From NCBI GenBank assembly GCA_036417435.1, contig CM070900.1:28791496-28855495 (forward strand): 64,000 bases of DNA, in the 5' to 3' direction. Made by a program: the position numbers and the translations under genes. This document shows, piece after piece, positions 10,880-22,144 of the stretch. Source of the DNA: Inia geoffrensis (lineage: Eukaryota > Chordata > Mammalia > Artiodactyla > Iniidae). The number at the start of each line of letters is the position of its first letter. Position 1 is the first letter of the stretch. The notes beneath the pieces are model-generated. The model was not told the DNA's origin, searched no databases, and saw only the letters and a program-made list of their open reading frames with translations.

Positions 10880-12060
10880 CTGGAAAATACTTGTTCTATA
10901 ATTAATAAATAAATGGATGACTAGTAAGACTAAAGCACTCTGTGACAAAACCATGGTTTTCACCCTGAGTTGTTAGGCCCAGAATTCGCATAAAATTCTC
11001 TAAAAGTACTGCCCATTCCAGCATTTCTCCCTCTGACTCACGTCTGTGGCTTTCCACACCATCTAAGGCTCATCCTAACTTCCAGAGTCTATATTATTCT
11101 CACAATTCTATTACACGAACTCCCTTGTTATGGGACTGCTAACTGCTAATCCCCACATCAGTGGATAAATGTTTAGGTGGACACTGCTGCTGCCTGCTCT
11201 TTGCATTTTAGAGCGGTCTTCAACAGCCAAGGAAACTGTGGGCCCAACCTCCTCGTGAAGGACTAGCTTCTTGTGATGAGCTACAGGAAGCTATGCCCCC
11301 TGAACACCCAGGTGAGGCCCATCTGATCTCACGCCTTGAGAAGAGCAAAGAAATATACAAGATCCAAACCATGTTCATCTCCAGACGACTAAACAGGCCA
11401 CTGGAATCAGAAGTTGTGTTTCTCTCCGTTCACAATCCACTCCCCATCACAGGTGGGCCCCCATCATGGCCCTGGGAGAGGAGTATCACACTCTCTGAGC
11501 TCAGATGGGCGATCGAATCCTACCCTCAAGTCTCAGGGGCTAATTAAGCCCCTATGGCTGGTCAGTGCTCGTCATTGTGGCAGTGATTTTAAACAACTTC
11601 TAGGCGGTCTCTTCATGTTCAAAAACTTCTCTCCATCTTTTCATGTGTGATTGACACAAACAAATTTCGAATGGTAGAATTTCTGTCAACCCTCCAGGAT
11701 GCTCCTCTAATTCCGTACCCAAAAGGCAGCACTGCTTGATCCACAAACTTGTATTTGCTCTTTGAAAATACAAAGACACAACACGGAAGAAAACGCTACC
11801 AGCATTCCACTCTGCTCCCCAATCAAGCCACATAGACCCAATACTTGAGGCTTCCTTTTGCCACTTGGATTCCAATTTTCAGTTCCCGTTGGAGACATCT
11901 CGTGTTCTCACTGTGGCATCATCTGTTAATGCCCACTGTCAATGGGGAAGAATCATTCGGCACTAAAACGCATGGAAAACAAACAGAAAAAGGATCCTAC
12001 TTTCCAAGCAAGCCAGATTCCGAGAACTGCTACTAGAGAGAAGTGTCCAACACTTTTCCA
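10880..12060. other. Unique intron sequence
   Basis: Nothing nameable is seen. ORFs at 11293-11650 and 11600-11898 lack domains and splice context. Confidence 0.4.
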
Positions 12061-12104
12061 CTTAAATCGCTTTCAAAACTTCTAATGAATCTTCTCTTTT
12101 AAAC

Positions 12105-12305
12105 AAATAATGCCATTAGCATGGATGCTATGCAAATGAGATGCAGGGCCTGCATTTGTTTGGCTTCCTCGATATTGTTTCAGAAACCTGATTACATCAA
12201 ATATTTTTCAGTTTATGCAAAGCAGAACTTCTCACTACATTTTTTTTTGAAGAGTATGTAGTTTTTCATTTGCATGTTAGTCCCAAGTGGTAAATGTACG
12301 CTCTG
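12105..12305. promoter_or_regulatory. Candidate conserved noncoding element with two inverted POU octamers
   Basis: A perfect ATGCAAAT lies at 12130-12137 and its complement ATTTGCAT at 12268-12275, with a near match (TTTATGCAAAG) near 12213. The block is AT-rich, free of repeats and low in simple sequence. Octamers of this kind bind POU factors such as OCT/BRN proteins, which are active in neurons. Regulatory function is inference without conservation data. Confidence 0.35.
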
Positions 12306-12800
12306 AATGTAGGATTAACGAATTTCCATGTCTGTGCTGCATTTTGAAACTTAACCATAAAGAAGTTGCTTTCATATGCCAAGAGGCTTCAGAATCTGAA
12401 ATCGAATGAACGTGGAGGTACCTGGATGCACGAGTTTAGCACATAGACAGACAGCACCAAGGAAACCTGTTTTCCCAGAGGAACGTATTTTTGTAAGTTA
12501 CCCATTACATACAGCGGTTTTTCAAAAACTGATTTCAAGTCATCCTGGAGAATTCAGGGACAAGGATACACTTTGTGCGGCTAAGAAACCATTCAGATTC
12601 TGGGATCCACAGATATGCATCTAAACCCCTTTCCAACTGCTCTTTCCCAGTCTGGCGAGCAGGCCTGGCAGTGCCACTTCCTCCTTGCCAGTGAACAATG
12701 TTAGGGCTTGAGAGAGCGATGCGTGATCACATTTACTGTAGCATCAACTCTTTTTTTCTTAATTGTCCTGAGAACCTAGAAAGGAAACAAGCGTCTGTGC
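12306..12800. other. Unique intron sequence
   Basis: This repeat-free stretch links two candidate regulatory blocks. The 72-codon ORF at 12406-12624 has no recognisable domain. Confidence 0.35.
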
Positions 12801-12819
12801 TGACAGAGGAGCTCAGCGT

Positions 12820-13150
12820 GAACTCTCATTTTTCACATGGAGCTAATTAAAAACTGAAATTAGTTAAATATGGAAATGACACTTGCAAGCACTTTAGTAG
12901 AATTCTGGCAAAATCCCTCTGGTGTGCTGTGACATTACCTGCTGCTCCGAAACTCCCCAACTGAATTTCACAGTTAAAGGGCTGAGCAAAGGGAAAGTTA
13001 TTATGGAGATTTCGGATTCAGAGCGGGTCTGTAAAACTCCAAATTAAATTTCACGGCTGGCCCTTGAGTGGTTGGCAATATATAACGCAGGCCAATGGAG
13101 TGGGCTGCTCACAATGTCCCTGCAAGCAGCCGCTGCAATTACTCCTCTTT
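12820..13150. promoter_or_regulatory. Candidate conserved noncoding element with homeodomain-type sites
   Basis: GAGCTAATTAAAAACTGAAA and ATTAGTTAAATATGG near 12840-12870 hold TAAT cores, and CCAAATTAAATTTC lies near 13039. TATATAA near 13079-13085 and a GGCCAATGG CCAAT box near 13090 follow. The block has no repeats. This motif density is typical of developmental enhancers, but the function is inferred. Confidence 0.3.
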
Positions 13151-13270
13151 AGCTATGGTCCTGTGGGTGGCATGGGGAGACAATCAGAAGGTTAACGGAT
13201 ATATTTCTCCCGGAATCTGACTCAGGGTGCTTCACATACACGCCAGTTCCGACAGAGAGCCGGGACTCGT

Positions 13271-13482
13271 GCGTGGGGTATGACCGGCCCTATTATGAAA
13301 ATTGAGGAGACTGCTCAGGGGTTACGACACACCCTTCTCAAATGGATTCTCTTTCTAGGTCGGACTGTCTGTGTATCTATGTATACGTATGTACAGAAAT
13401 GCATATAAACATACATGTATATATGTGTATCTTTATGTGTGTGCACACATATATATCTCTCCCTGCATGTATGTATATGTCT
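13271..13482 (+). repeat. Copy B of an unclassified ~220-bp duplicated sequence
   Basis: It begins GCGTGGGGTATGACCGGCCC and continues TATTATGAAAATTGAGGAGA and GATTCTCTTTCTAGGTCG, ending GTATATGTCT. The complex first half matches as well as the simple-sequence second half, so the similarity to 10283-10503 is not just shared microsatellite. Confidence 0.8.
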
Positions 13483-13880
13483 TATAGGAATTTCTGTTTT
13501 TACTTATAATTGTGATACCCCATCATGACGCCGGGAGATCAAGCAGCTTGAGTGTTAGGGGGGAAGGGAGAATGGTCTTCTCTTGAAATCCCTGGTAGGA
13601 GAAACAGCCTTTCCCAACGGACAGTGATGAAGAGGGGTCTTCCAACATAGATGGCAACAGAACACCATCCACGATGCCATGTCCCCCTTCACAGGCAAAA
13701 GCAGTAGCATTTGCTCAAGGGCAAATCAGGGTGTTTGTCTACATCTGCATACAATTTAATTAAACCGACCTACGTGTCTGACCGTTCTGGATCTGTGGCA
13801 GAGTGTTTGGGAAGTCCAGCCACTCTTGCAAACAACTGGAGTGCTGGGATTTTATTGTCTTTCCCACACCCTGTCCGCTT
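13483..13880. other. Unique intron sequence
   Basis: No repeat or exon is recognised beside copy B of the duplicated sequence. Confidence 0.4.
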
Positions 13881-13884
13881 GCCC

Positions 13885-14130
13885 TTGAGGCATCCCCTCC
13901 TCCTGGAGCCCGGCCAAGACTGAGGCAGGCGCCGCATCCCTGCCTGGGCAGGCCGGCGAGAGGAGCCGCATATTGCCAGAGCCAGCCCTGCTCCGCGAGT
14001 CAGGTGGCAGGGCGCCGGCAGCGGGCTGAGTTGCCAGAGAGAGTTATCTGGCAGCCCTGGCGCTCATCTTCCCATCACGCTCGGGCTTTGCTAGTCCGAG
14101 GCCTGGAAATCATCGCGGCTCATCCAGCTG
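13885..14130. promoter_or_regulatory. GC-rich, CpG-containing patch
   Basis: This short stretch (for example AGGCGCCGCATCCC, GGCCGGCGAGAGGAGCCGC and GGGCGCCGGCAGCGGG) keeps CpG dinucleotides in an otherwise CpG-poor intron and is not a SINE. It could be an enhancer, an alternative promoter or a small CpG island. No TSS or donor site is clear on either strand. Confidence 0.3.
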
Positions 14131-14860
14131 GATGGGTGGAATGCTTCAGCTGTACCATCGGGCTGGCTTATTTTTATTGAATTGTGAATATCCAATTTCA
14201 AAGCATTTCAGATGAACGTGCCCAAGGCTTCAGATCAGCGTGGCTGCCGCCACTCTGCAGTAGGGTTTGGAAGTTCATATTTCTAAACAACGGCAAGAAG
14301 CTTTCCCTGCCAGGACCAGCGCCTCTGAAGAGCCCTCTGTACCAACTCCACGAGGTCGCACGCTGACAGTGGCGGAAGCTGGCGTGCTAATCCAGGTCCC
14401 TCGCTGTTCAGGCCACGGTGGCCAAGCAAACTTCTTCCACTGATGAAAGAAAGACAGCGGGGTGGAGTGGGGAGGGGGAGGGTAATAGGGTGTAAAAGGA
14501 CCCAGGTCCTGGAGGTTGGCACTTGGAAGGTTGCTTACAGAGGGCAGGCTGGAGAGACAAGATGCACAAAAGTGTGGCATCAACCGGGCAGAGTGGGCGG
14601 GGGGGACCCCAAAGCCCTGACCCTAGAGGGAGAAAACCACCGTTCAGGAAGTCAGGAACAACTCTAAACTTGTTCTGTAACAATCATCTCCCTGCCCCAT
14701 TAAGGCTGAAAATACAAACAAAGAAATGCTACACCTGCTTCTGTAAGGGTGACCTGATGACGGGAATCTTCCATCTCAGGCAGTCTTTTCACCGGCTCCA
14801 AAAGATCCGACTTCCCTCATCCCTGTCATTTTATCCTAATCCTGCTACACCCATGCCCAG
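14131..14860. other. Unique intron sequence
   Basis: No repeats are recognised. The long plus-strand ORF that begins at 14523 depends on the adjacent SINE for most of its length. Confidence 0.4.
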
Positions 14861-14875
14861 AAGGCATTTGTTTTA

Positions 14876-15197
14876 TTTATTTTTATTTATTCTTTTTATT
14901 ATTATTATTTTTAATTTATTTTATTTCTGGCGGCGTTGGGTCTTTTTTGCTACGTACGCACGGGCTTTCTCTAGTTGCGGCAAGCGGGGGCTACTCTTTG
15001 TTGTGGTGCGCGGGCTTCTCTCACTGCAGTGGCTTCTCTTGTTGCGGAGCACGGGCTCTAGGCGCACGGGCTTCGGTAGTTGTGGCACGCTGGCTTAGCT
15101 GCTCTGCGGCATGTGGGATCTTCCCAGACCAGGGCTTGAACCCGTGTCCCCTGCATTGGCAGGTGGATTCTTATCCACTGAGCCACCAGGGAAACCC
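14876..15197 (-). mobile_element. CHR-1 SINE, reverse orientation
   Basis: The minus strand reads from the head (GGGTTTCCCTGGTGGCTCAG) through a B-box-like GGTTCAAGCCCTGG and the repeated CAACTA/AGAGAAGCC blocks into a long A/T-rich tail (14876-14930). A 15-bp target-site duplication AAGGCATTTGTTTTA lies at 14861-14875 and 15198-15212. Confidence 0.94.
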
Positions 15198-15518
15198 AAG
15201 GCATTTGTTTTAAATGCACAAAGCAAAACTTAACCCAAGTGGTAGAAGGCTGAAGAGTTGAGAAAAATGGGCCTCCTGAGAAAAAGCCCAACACAGCAAC
15301 CTAAGGCTGAGGATGGTAAGACAATCAAAATACAACCTGCTGAGATTTCTTTCAGTAGTACTTGGGAGACATCCCAAGTAGTGCCAAGTAGGGCTTGGCA
15401 CGCACTGAAAACTGTTTTTAAGAAGCCTGGGGACAAAACCAATTCAATAATTATCAATGTTCCCAATCTGTCAACTCCTCCCCACAGGGGCTAAAACATA
15501 ACTTCAAAATACAGAGCA

Positions 15519-15882
15519 GGGCTTACTTGGTGGCACAGTGGTTAAGAATCCGCCTGCCAATGCAGGGGACACGGGTTCGAGCCCTGGTCCGGGAAGATCC
15601 CACATGCCGCGGAGCAACCAAGCCCATGCGCCACAACTACTGAGCCTGCGCTCCAGAGCCCGTGAGCCACAACTACTGAGCCCACGTGCCACAACTACTG
15701 AAGCCCGCACGCCTAGAGCCCATGGTCCACGAGAGAAGCCACCACAATGAGAAGCCCGTGCACTGCAACGAAGAGTAGCCCCCGCTCGCCGCAACTAGGG
15801 AAAGCCCACATACAGCAACGAAGACCCAACGCAGCCAAAAATAAAATAAATAAATTTATTTAAAAAACCAAACAAAAAAACC
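15519..15882 (+). mobile_element. CHR-1 SINE, forward orientation, long form
   Basis: The head reads GGCTTACTTGGTGGCACAGT, with a B-box-like GGTTCGAGCCC. The body carries three CCACAACTACTGA units and ends CCAAAAATAAAATAAATAAA. Target-site duplication ACAGAGCA lies at 15511-15518 and 15883-15890. Confidence 0.94.
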
Positions 15883-16104
15883 ACAGAGCAAACTGGGATG
15901 TGGTGACTCTGATTGTAACATGAGGCAGTCAGTTTCACAGGAGCAGGGCACCTGCCTGCTCTCTCTCAGCACTGCACCGCTGCCCCCAGCACAGTGCTGG
16001 GCCATTAGCAGGACTTAATGAATATTTGTGGAATGAATGAATGAACAAACGAACAAAGGTTGTCTCTGTCTTACGTCACTTGGAGTCAGAAAGACTCCTA
16101 ATAT

Positions 16105-16260
16105 GGCCATTTAATTGTTAGCACCAGATAAAGAATCTCTAGGCCTCAGTTTTCCTATCTGTAAAATGGGTTCGATAGAAATACCGACTGCATAAGATTG
16201 TACTGCAGATTAGATGAGAAAATGAACAGAAAGGGCCTGGCACCATTTAGAAGGGGCAGA
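16105..16260 (+). mobile_element. MIR SINE, forward orientation
   Basis: The core GCCTCAGTTTTCCTATCTGT followed by AAAATGGGTTCGATAGAAAT matches forward MIR. The tRNA-related head is lost or very diverged. Confidence 0.7.
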
Positions 16261-16261
16261 G

Positions 16262-18864
16262 CTCAACTCCTTTCTCACTTATTCAACTGGATAAATCACA
16301 GCTCTTTGTACCCGACCCACTTATGTTCCCTTTGCATCATTCTATGGAGTCTGCCTTTAAAAAGGAAAAAAAAAAAAAAATCGAATATGTAGGAGACCCT
16401 TTGTTTTTCTGAAAAAATTTTATCGTTCTTTAAAAGGGATTGCTTTGCCTGCTCCAATGCAGTCAGTGTTGGGGTACCTTTTGCAAACCTTGAATGTCCC
16501 CTTAAATGAGGGAGCCATGATTTTCCTTTAAGGACAAGCTCTATTGATTCAGATACAGAGTAAAGACATAGAAACCCAAACATGAAATAAATAGCACCAG
16601 GATAAAGCAAAAACCCCAAAGACAGAAGTAAAGGAAACCCAAGAACCCAACGGCTAAAGAAGGTGGGGGGAGCCAGGCAGATGCTTCTAGAAACCAGAGG
16701 TAAGAACAGCTACCCAGAGGTCATTCCCCTTTTGTGTGTGACCCAGTTTTAAATCATTTGCTCCTTTGAGCAAACAGTGCTGCTGGTTCGTTATCCAGTA
16801 GATGTTTTTAATTACAAGCTGAAAAAGTCATTCTGTAGCCCTGAAACCAGTGCCCTCATGCCTAAGAAGTGCTTTTTAATATTTATACATCTAAAGAGGG
16901 TTTGCCCTTGCAGACACAGAAAATCATTAGGAAGCCTTCTCAGGAGGATGTAACTTTGGGCAAGGTCATGCACAAATCTAAACTTCAAATTTCAGCCCAG
17001 GCTTACCAGTAGGTGCCACTTTCGTGCCACAAACTACTTCTAACCCTTTCTCAACTTTATTTCTAGGTTATCAATTTTTAAGCAGAGGAGAGGAACAAAA
17101 ATATGCTTGTGAGACAATTCTGAGCGTATAAAAGTTGAAGAAACTTTTCTTTTTTTCCTCGTTACTTGGCACATTTATTTAATAGAGCTTTTTTTTTGAC
17201 TTTTTTCTTCCAGCACGGCAGATGAATGGGAGAACCAAGGAGACTGCACTCAAAGAAATGTCTTCTAACGGTGCTAACTTTGGTTTGGCATGTCACCTAT
17301 CTAACAATATCAGGGAGAGGAAATATTCCGTCAAAGCTGTGAGCCTGGAGGGAAACAGACTGGATGGTGTCCAAATACACACAGTATCTTAGCAACTTTT
17401 GAAGTTCACAAAAGCCAGCATTTCAGTTTGGGAAGCCGGCTGGTAGAAGTTCCATTGTACCCAACCACGAATCGCTGAAAGCCACAGCCCAAGGTAGAAG
17501 TGGCTATCGTTTTCAGGATCTGCCACCCAAGCTGCAGAAAATCAAGTGGCTGTGAGAGGAGGGCAGGCAGCTCTCCTCCCAAGAAAACAAAATAAAATGA
17601 TAACACCAAAAACCCCCCCACAAACACATAGAACAGTGATAACCAGGTAAGGCTAAACATATCACGACTGAAAAATGTCTTGTAGGAGCATATTCGGCAA
17701 AAAAAATAAAAGCATACAATTAATCTCCATTGGAAGAAAAGGGGAACAGGAATCAGGCAATAGCTACTCCAAGACCTTCCCGTCAAGAATCTGGGTGTGC
17801 CTTTGTGCCTTTGCCCTGTAAAGAGAGGGCTTGAGAATCCTCTCTCACTTATTTCTGGAGAATGGGGAGACTCCAAACACCCATGAAACATGTCTTGGGG
17901 ATCATCTTGTATCCCCTAGCCTGTCTTTTACAGCTAAGTGATGAGCATGTACTTGGGTGGGGCGAGGTCTAAATGAACTTGACTGATAAGCCAATCTATA
18001 TCCTCACCATTATCCCCCAGATCTGAGGCTGACAGTTAATCCTAACAATCTAATCCTTGAATCCATCCTAAATCCGGCCCTGAAGCCCAAAACGGATCCT
18101 AACCCTCTGAGAACCCAATGTGCAACTGTCACAGGAGTAGAAATCCATGCCCCTCTCTGAAGCCCAGCTGCGGTTATCTGTACCTCGACTGTTCCTTACT
18201 TTTAGGCAATTAAACCACCAGGCAAGTGAGACAAGTCATTTCAAGTGAAAAGAGGCAGGTGCTTTTTAAGCCTTTTGTTTTCTCTAACACCTATCATCCT
18301 TAAAACATCATTCAGCGACAAAAATCAGAAAGTTTACTCAATCCAATTCGACAGTGTTCTAACTTGTTTATTACGTGTGTGAAAATAAGCGAGCAAGTAC
18401 ATTCTTTGTCCCAGAGCCCCCAGCGTCATCCAGCCCAGCTGACATGTACCGACATAACACATGGAACTGATGAGGCTTCCGTTGTGGATTACAAGAACAG
18501 GAACACTTCTCTTAGCGGGTCCCCCATTTCCAGAGGCTGACTGCTGTTTTCTCTGCCCAGGAGAGAGCAAGAGCCTGATCATTTTGATGGAGTCATACCT
18601 GGTGCCGCCTTCCTGTTCCTACCAGATTCACAATGACCAAACCCGGACGTTCAACCTCTAAAATGTCTCCCAGATCTGCTCCCTTCCTGGCCTGCCCTGC
18701 TTTTGTCCTTGGTCTGTTCACCTTCTCTGCTTTCTGGGCTTTGGAAACGGCCTCCTTAGATCTTATCGCCTCCAGTCTTGACCACTCATTTCATTCCACA
18801 CGGGGCTGCCACACTGTTCCATGCCCTCCTCTACTCATGATTCTCAGCAGGGTTCGCATCACTT
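16262..18864. other. Unique intron sequence
   Basis: This is about 2.6 kb without a repeat I can name. Simple runs occur at 16363-16380 (A) and in T-rich patches at 17150-17210. A 161-codon minus ORF at 17406-17891 has hydrophobic stretches but no recognisable family and is probably chance. CTGGAGAATG-type L2 words are absent. Confidence 0.4.
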
Positions 18865-18876
18865 AAGAATCAAATC

Positions 18877-19231
18877 TGGAGGGCGGCTTCCCTGGTGGCG
18901 CAGTGGTTAAGAATCCATCTGCCAACGCAGGGGACACGGGTTCAAGCCCTGGTCCGGGAAGATCCCACATGCCGCGGGGCAACTAAGCCCGTGTGCCACA
19001 ACTACTGAGCCCACGAGCCACAACTACTGAGCCCGTGTGCCACAGCTACTGAAGCCTGCGCGCCTAGAGCCCATGCTCCGCAACAAGAGAAGCCACCACA
19101 ATGAGAAGCCCACACACCGCAACGAAGAGTAGCCCCCGCTCGCCACAGCTAGAGAAAGACCGCACGCAGCAACGAGGACCCACCGCGGCCAAAAATAAGT
19201 AAATAAAATGAAGAAATTAAAGAAAAAAAAA
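18877..19231 (+). mobile_element. CHR-1 SINE, forward orientation, long form
   Basis: The head GGCTTCCCTGGTGGCGCAGT and a B-box-like GGTTCAAGCCCTGG are well kept, with three CCACAACTACTGA-type units as in the copy at 15519-15882. The tail reads AAAAATAAGTAAATAAAATG. A 12-bp target-site duplication AAGAATCAAATC lies at 18865-18876 and 19232-19243. Confidence 0.95.
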
Positions 19232-19324
19232 AAGAATCAAATCCAAATACACATTTGTATGGTGTGAAAGGCTCTTTGTCACCTGACGCTTCTCTCCAGT
19301 CCCAGCTCCTTTAATACCTCAGCG

Positions 19325-19755
19325 CCCTGTGTACTGTTTGCTTTCATATGAACCATAAGTAGTCCCCCAGAACGCCATGCTTCCCCAGGCTGAATCACTC
19401 ACTGCACTTGGTGTTCTTAATTCCTAAAATGTACTTCTCCCACCTCATCTTCTGCCAAACTCCTATGTATCCGTCCAGCTAGGAGTCAAATATCACCACC
19501 TCTCTGAAGTATTCCCTGATACCTTCAGCTAAAATCCTCCTTTTCTTCTCCCCATTCACTTCCCATTGAGCACAGTTACGACCCCCTTAGCCTTTTGTTG
19601 TGAGTGACTGTTGGCACATCTGTTTTCCTTCTGTGTGTGACAGGGATCTGCTGGGGGTGGGGGCAGGGACCTTGGATGCATTTCTGCATCACCAAGATCT
19701 CAGAACTTAGAAGACAAAATTCAGTAAATGTTTGCTGAATGAGTGGATGGATAAA
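19325..19755 (+). mobile_element. L2 LINE 3' end, forward orientation
   Basis: The order is that of the L2 3' region: TCCCACCTCATCTTC, an AGTCAAATATCACCACCTCT word, GAAGTATTCCCTGATACC, GGGGGCAGGGACCTTG and GTAAATGTTTGCTGAATGAG. It is non-coding and diverged. Confidence 0.75.
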
Positions 19756-19759
19756 GGAC

Positions 19760-21120
19760 AAAGCTAGTCCTCAGGAGGTACCCTAGAATCGACCCAAACT
19801 TGAGAACGAGTCTTAAAATTAAAATACTTATGTGGTGATTCTCTCACCTAAAAAGTCCTCAGCAGCCAGACCAGCTCTATTTTCTGAACCCAGTTGCTTC
19901 CTTCTTTCTCCTCCCTCTCATCCTGTTCCTTTCTGGGACTTCTAGGGCAGGGGTCTGAATTGAACTTCCTTCTTCCTCCGCCAGCCCCGGAGTCAGCAAG
20001 TCCGTATCTGCAGTTACTCTGGCGATCAGGGACCCGAAGTTGTCCTCAGTAAGAGAGAGGGCAATCCAATCCTTTTTAACTCCAGGCCCTATTTCCCTGG
20101 AAACACTTATTTCCTCGTGAAAAAAAAAAAAAGAAAGAGGAAAAAAGCTCACAAGACCATGTTAAAGCGAACGCTTGGAAAATATTTTTGAAACATTTGG
20201 AAGTAATTTCTATTCACAAATTGTCTCTATTCACAAAATGAAAAGGCAAATTATGTGAGCTGGATAAATTGAGAGAGAGAAGAAATCAGACATAATGCTG
20301 GGAGCAGACGAGGAATAGGGAGCAGGGAACAGAGAGAAAGACCAGCAATTCTTGCACTTCTACACTAAGTAGAATTTTAAAACATTAAACATGTACTACC
20401 TCCCATGAATGCTTCAACCAATTCCAAGATGCCGGTGGGCCGCTGATTTCACCATATGGCAGAAGAGAAAGTTTAAGCTCAATAAAGACAGGTCTTCCAT
20501 CACCCAACAGTTGCGAGAGCTGGGGCTAGTAAGTAAGAAGTATGGAAGAAGAGAAAGATGGGAAGATGGAGGAAGAAGGGAGGAAGGCTAATACGTCAAG
20601 AAAAGATTGACAGGAGGGGCCCCGAAGATTCAGCCAACATCAACAATGAATGGCAAGAATGTCGTGAAGAATTTTGAAGTCATCCTCTGCTTTGAGCTCC
20701 TGACATATGCAACCCCTTTCTCAAATAGCCACAACGGTAAAGAGAGTCAGAATCATTACCAAGCCCCGAAAGCCCCTAGGTTCTTAGGAGGATGGAACCA
20801 CCGATGGCTCAGAGGCTCCAACTCTGGGATGAATGCTTCTGAATATCCTAATGGGCATACTGTTTGGCTCATAATACGTCTTTCTCTACTCAATAAAAAT
20901 TAAATAGCTATACGTATTATCAAAAGTGATCTGCTTGTCCCACACTATTCTCTTATACTCTTTCCCACCACCAACAGCAGCAGTGGGACAAGTTCAGAAT
21001 ATAAACAATGCCAAATAAAATGAGCAAAGAGCATTTGCAGAACTCAGATCACTTCTTCTCAACGGGCCGCCACAAACTGCCCCGAGTAAACGTGCTGGCC
21101 AATCTAAAAATGACAATCAT
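19760..21120. other. Unique intron sequence
   Basis: No repeat is named here. A purine-rich patch (GAAGAGAAAGATGGGAAGATG) lies near 20540-20590. No exon is supported. Confidence 0.4.
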
Positions 21121-21124
21121 TTTC

Positions 21125-21340
21125 TTATTCCATGTCAGGGCACTCCACAACTATCTTCTTGTTTAGTTCTAATGATAATTCTGCAAAGGGGGACACTATT
21201 TCCCTCATTTTAGAGTGATAATCTGGAGTTCAGGGAGATTTAAATGATATCCAAATTTGAACCCATTTCTGAGCAGATCCAAACACACCTTCTTTCCACC
21301 TCAGTCCCTAGTTCTAAAATTGACCACGAACTGTCTCTAC
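21125..21340 (-). mobile_element. MIR SINE, reverse orientation (diverged)
   Basis: CACTATTTCCCTCATTTTAG followed by GAGTTCAGGGAGATTTAAAT and a CCAAATTTGAACCCATT end fits a diverged reversed MIR. Confidence 0.55.
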
Positions 21341-21564
21341 TTCCTATTCCTTTAATGAAATGATGAGAGGCCCGTCCAGCTGGGTCAGAGCCAAGGGAAG
21401 AAGAAATCCCGAGGGGCAGGAGAAGAGGCTGATTATTGACCAAATACATGTAGTAAGGGGCATAAGCAGGGTGCCTGCGGGGAGAAGCCCTGTGCAAAGT
21501 TGGGTGCTGCCCTGGGCTGGCTCAGTCTGGTGACCCTGTGAAGGTCCACTCCAATCCCTTCTAG

Positions 21565-21800
21565 CAATTACTGAGCACTCACTTTATACCAAGCACGGTG
21601 CAAAAAGCTGTGCGCACAGCATGTAATTTAATCCTTGCAGCAACTCTTGCAGGTAGATGCATCTATTATCACCGTTTTATGGATGACAAAACCATCTGAG
21701 AGGTTAAGTAACTTGGTCAAAATCATACAGCTGGTAAATAAAACAGTGGGGATTCCAGCCCTGTTCTGATTCTAGAGGGTCTGCCGTTAGCCACCAAGCA
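21565..21800 (-). mobile_element. MIR SINE, reverse orientation
   Basis: TACTGAGCACTCACTTTATA, TATCACCGTTTTATGGATGA, AGAGGTTAAGTAACTTGGTC and ACAGCTGGTAAATAA follow reversed MIR from end to end. Confidence 0.8.
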
Positions 21801-21939
21801 AACTGCCTTCTTCAACTCCCACTGAGAGGATGATCAGGGATCATGATGTCATTGCCCAAATGAGGTCAAGGTCGAGGGATAGTAAGTATAGTTTCTGAGT
21901 TTCAGCTCCCCAGAACCTACGTTAACATGGGCACTGGAA

Positions 21940-22110
21940 TTCAGCGGGCCTGACTTTGAAGACACTCTCTACCTTTCTAATTGTATTACTTTAAGCAAGT
22001 TATTTGATTTGCACCTCAGTTTCTGCATCTGTCAAGTGGGAATAAAATGTAGACAATGCATGCTCTTCGAAATGTTGCAGCACTCACTATAGAGCTGCAC
22101 CACTTGGGAA
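21940..22110 (+). mobile_element. MIR SINE, forward orientation
   Basis: TTTAAGCAAGTTATTTGATT and CACCTCAGTTTCTGCATCTG with TCAAGTGGGAATAAAATG are the forward MIR core. Confidence 0.75.
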
Positions 22111-22144
22111 GAAAAATTTATATTAAGTTTAAAAAGTCAGATGA

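Noticed and set aside
14523..15098. 191-codon plus-strand ORF
   Set aside because: Its C-terminal half is translated antisense CHR-1 SINE and its low-complexity middle is the SINE's A/T tail.
17406..17891. 161-codon minus ORF with hydrophobic stretches
   Set aside because: Hydrophobic codons follow from A-rich plus-strand runs. There is no family match by eye and no splice sites.
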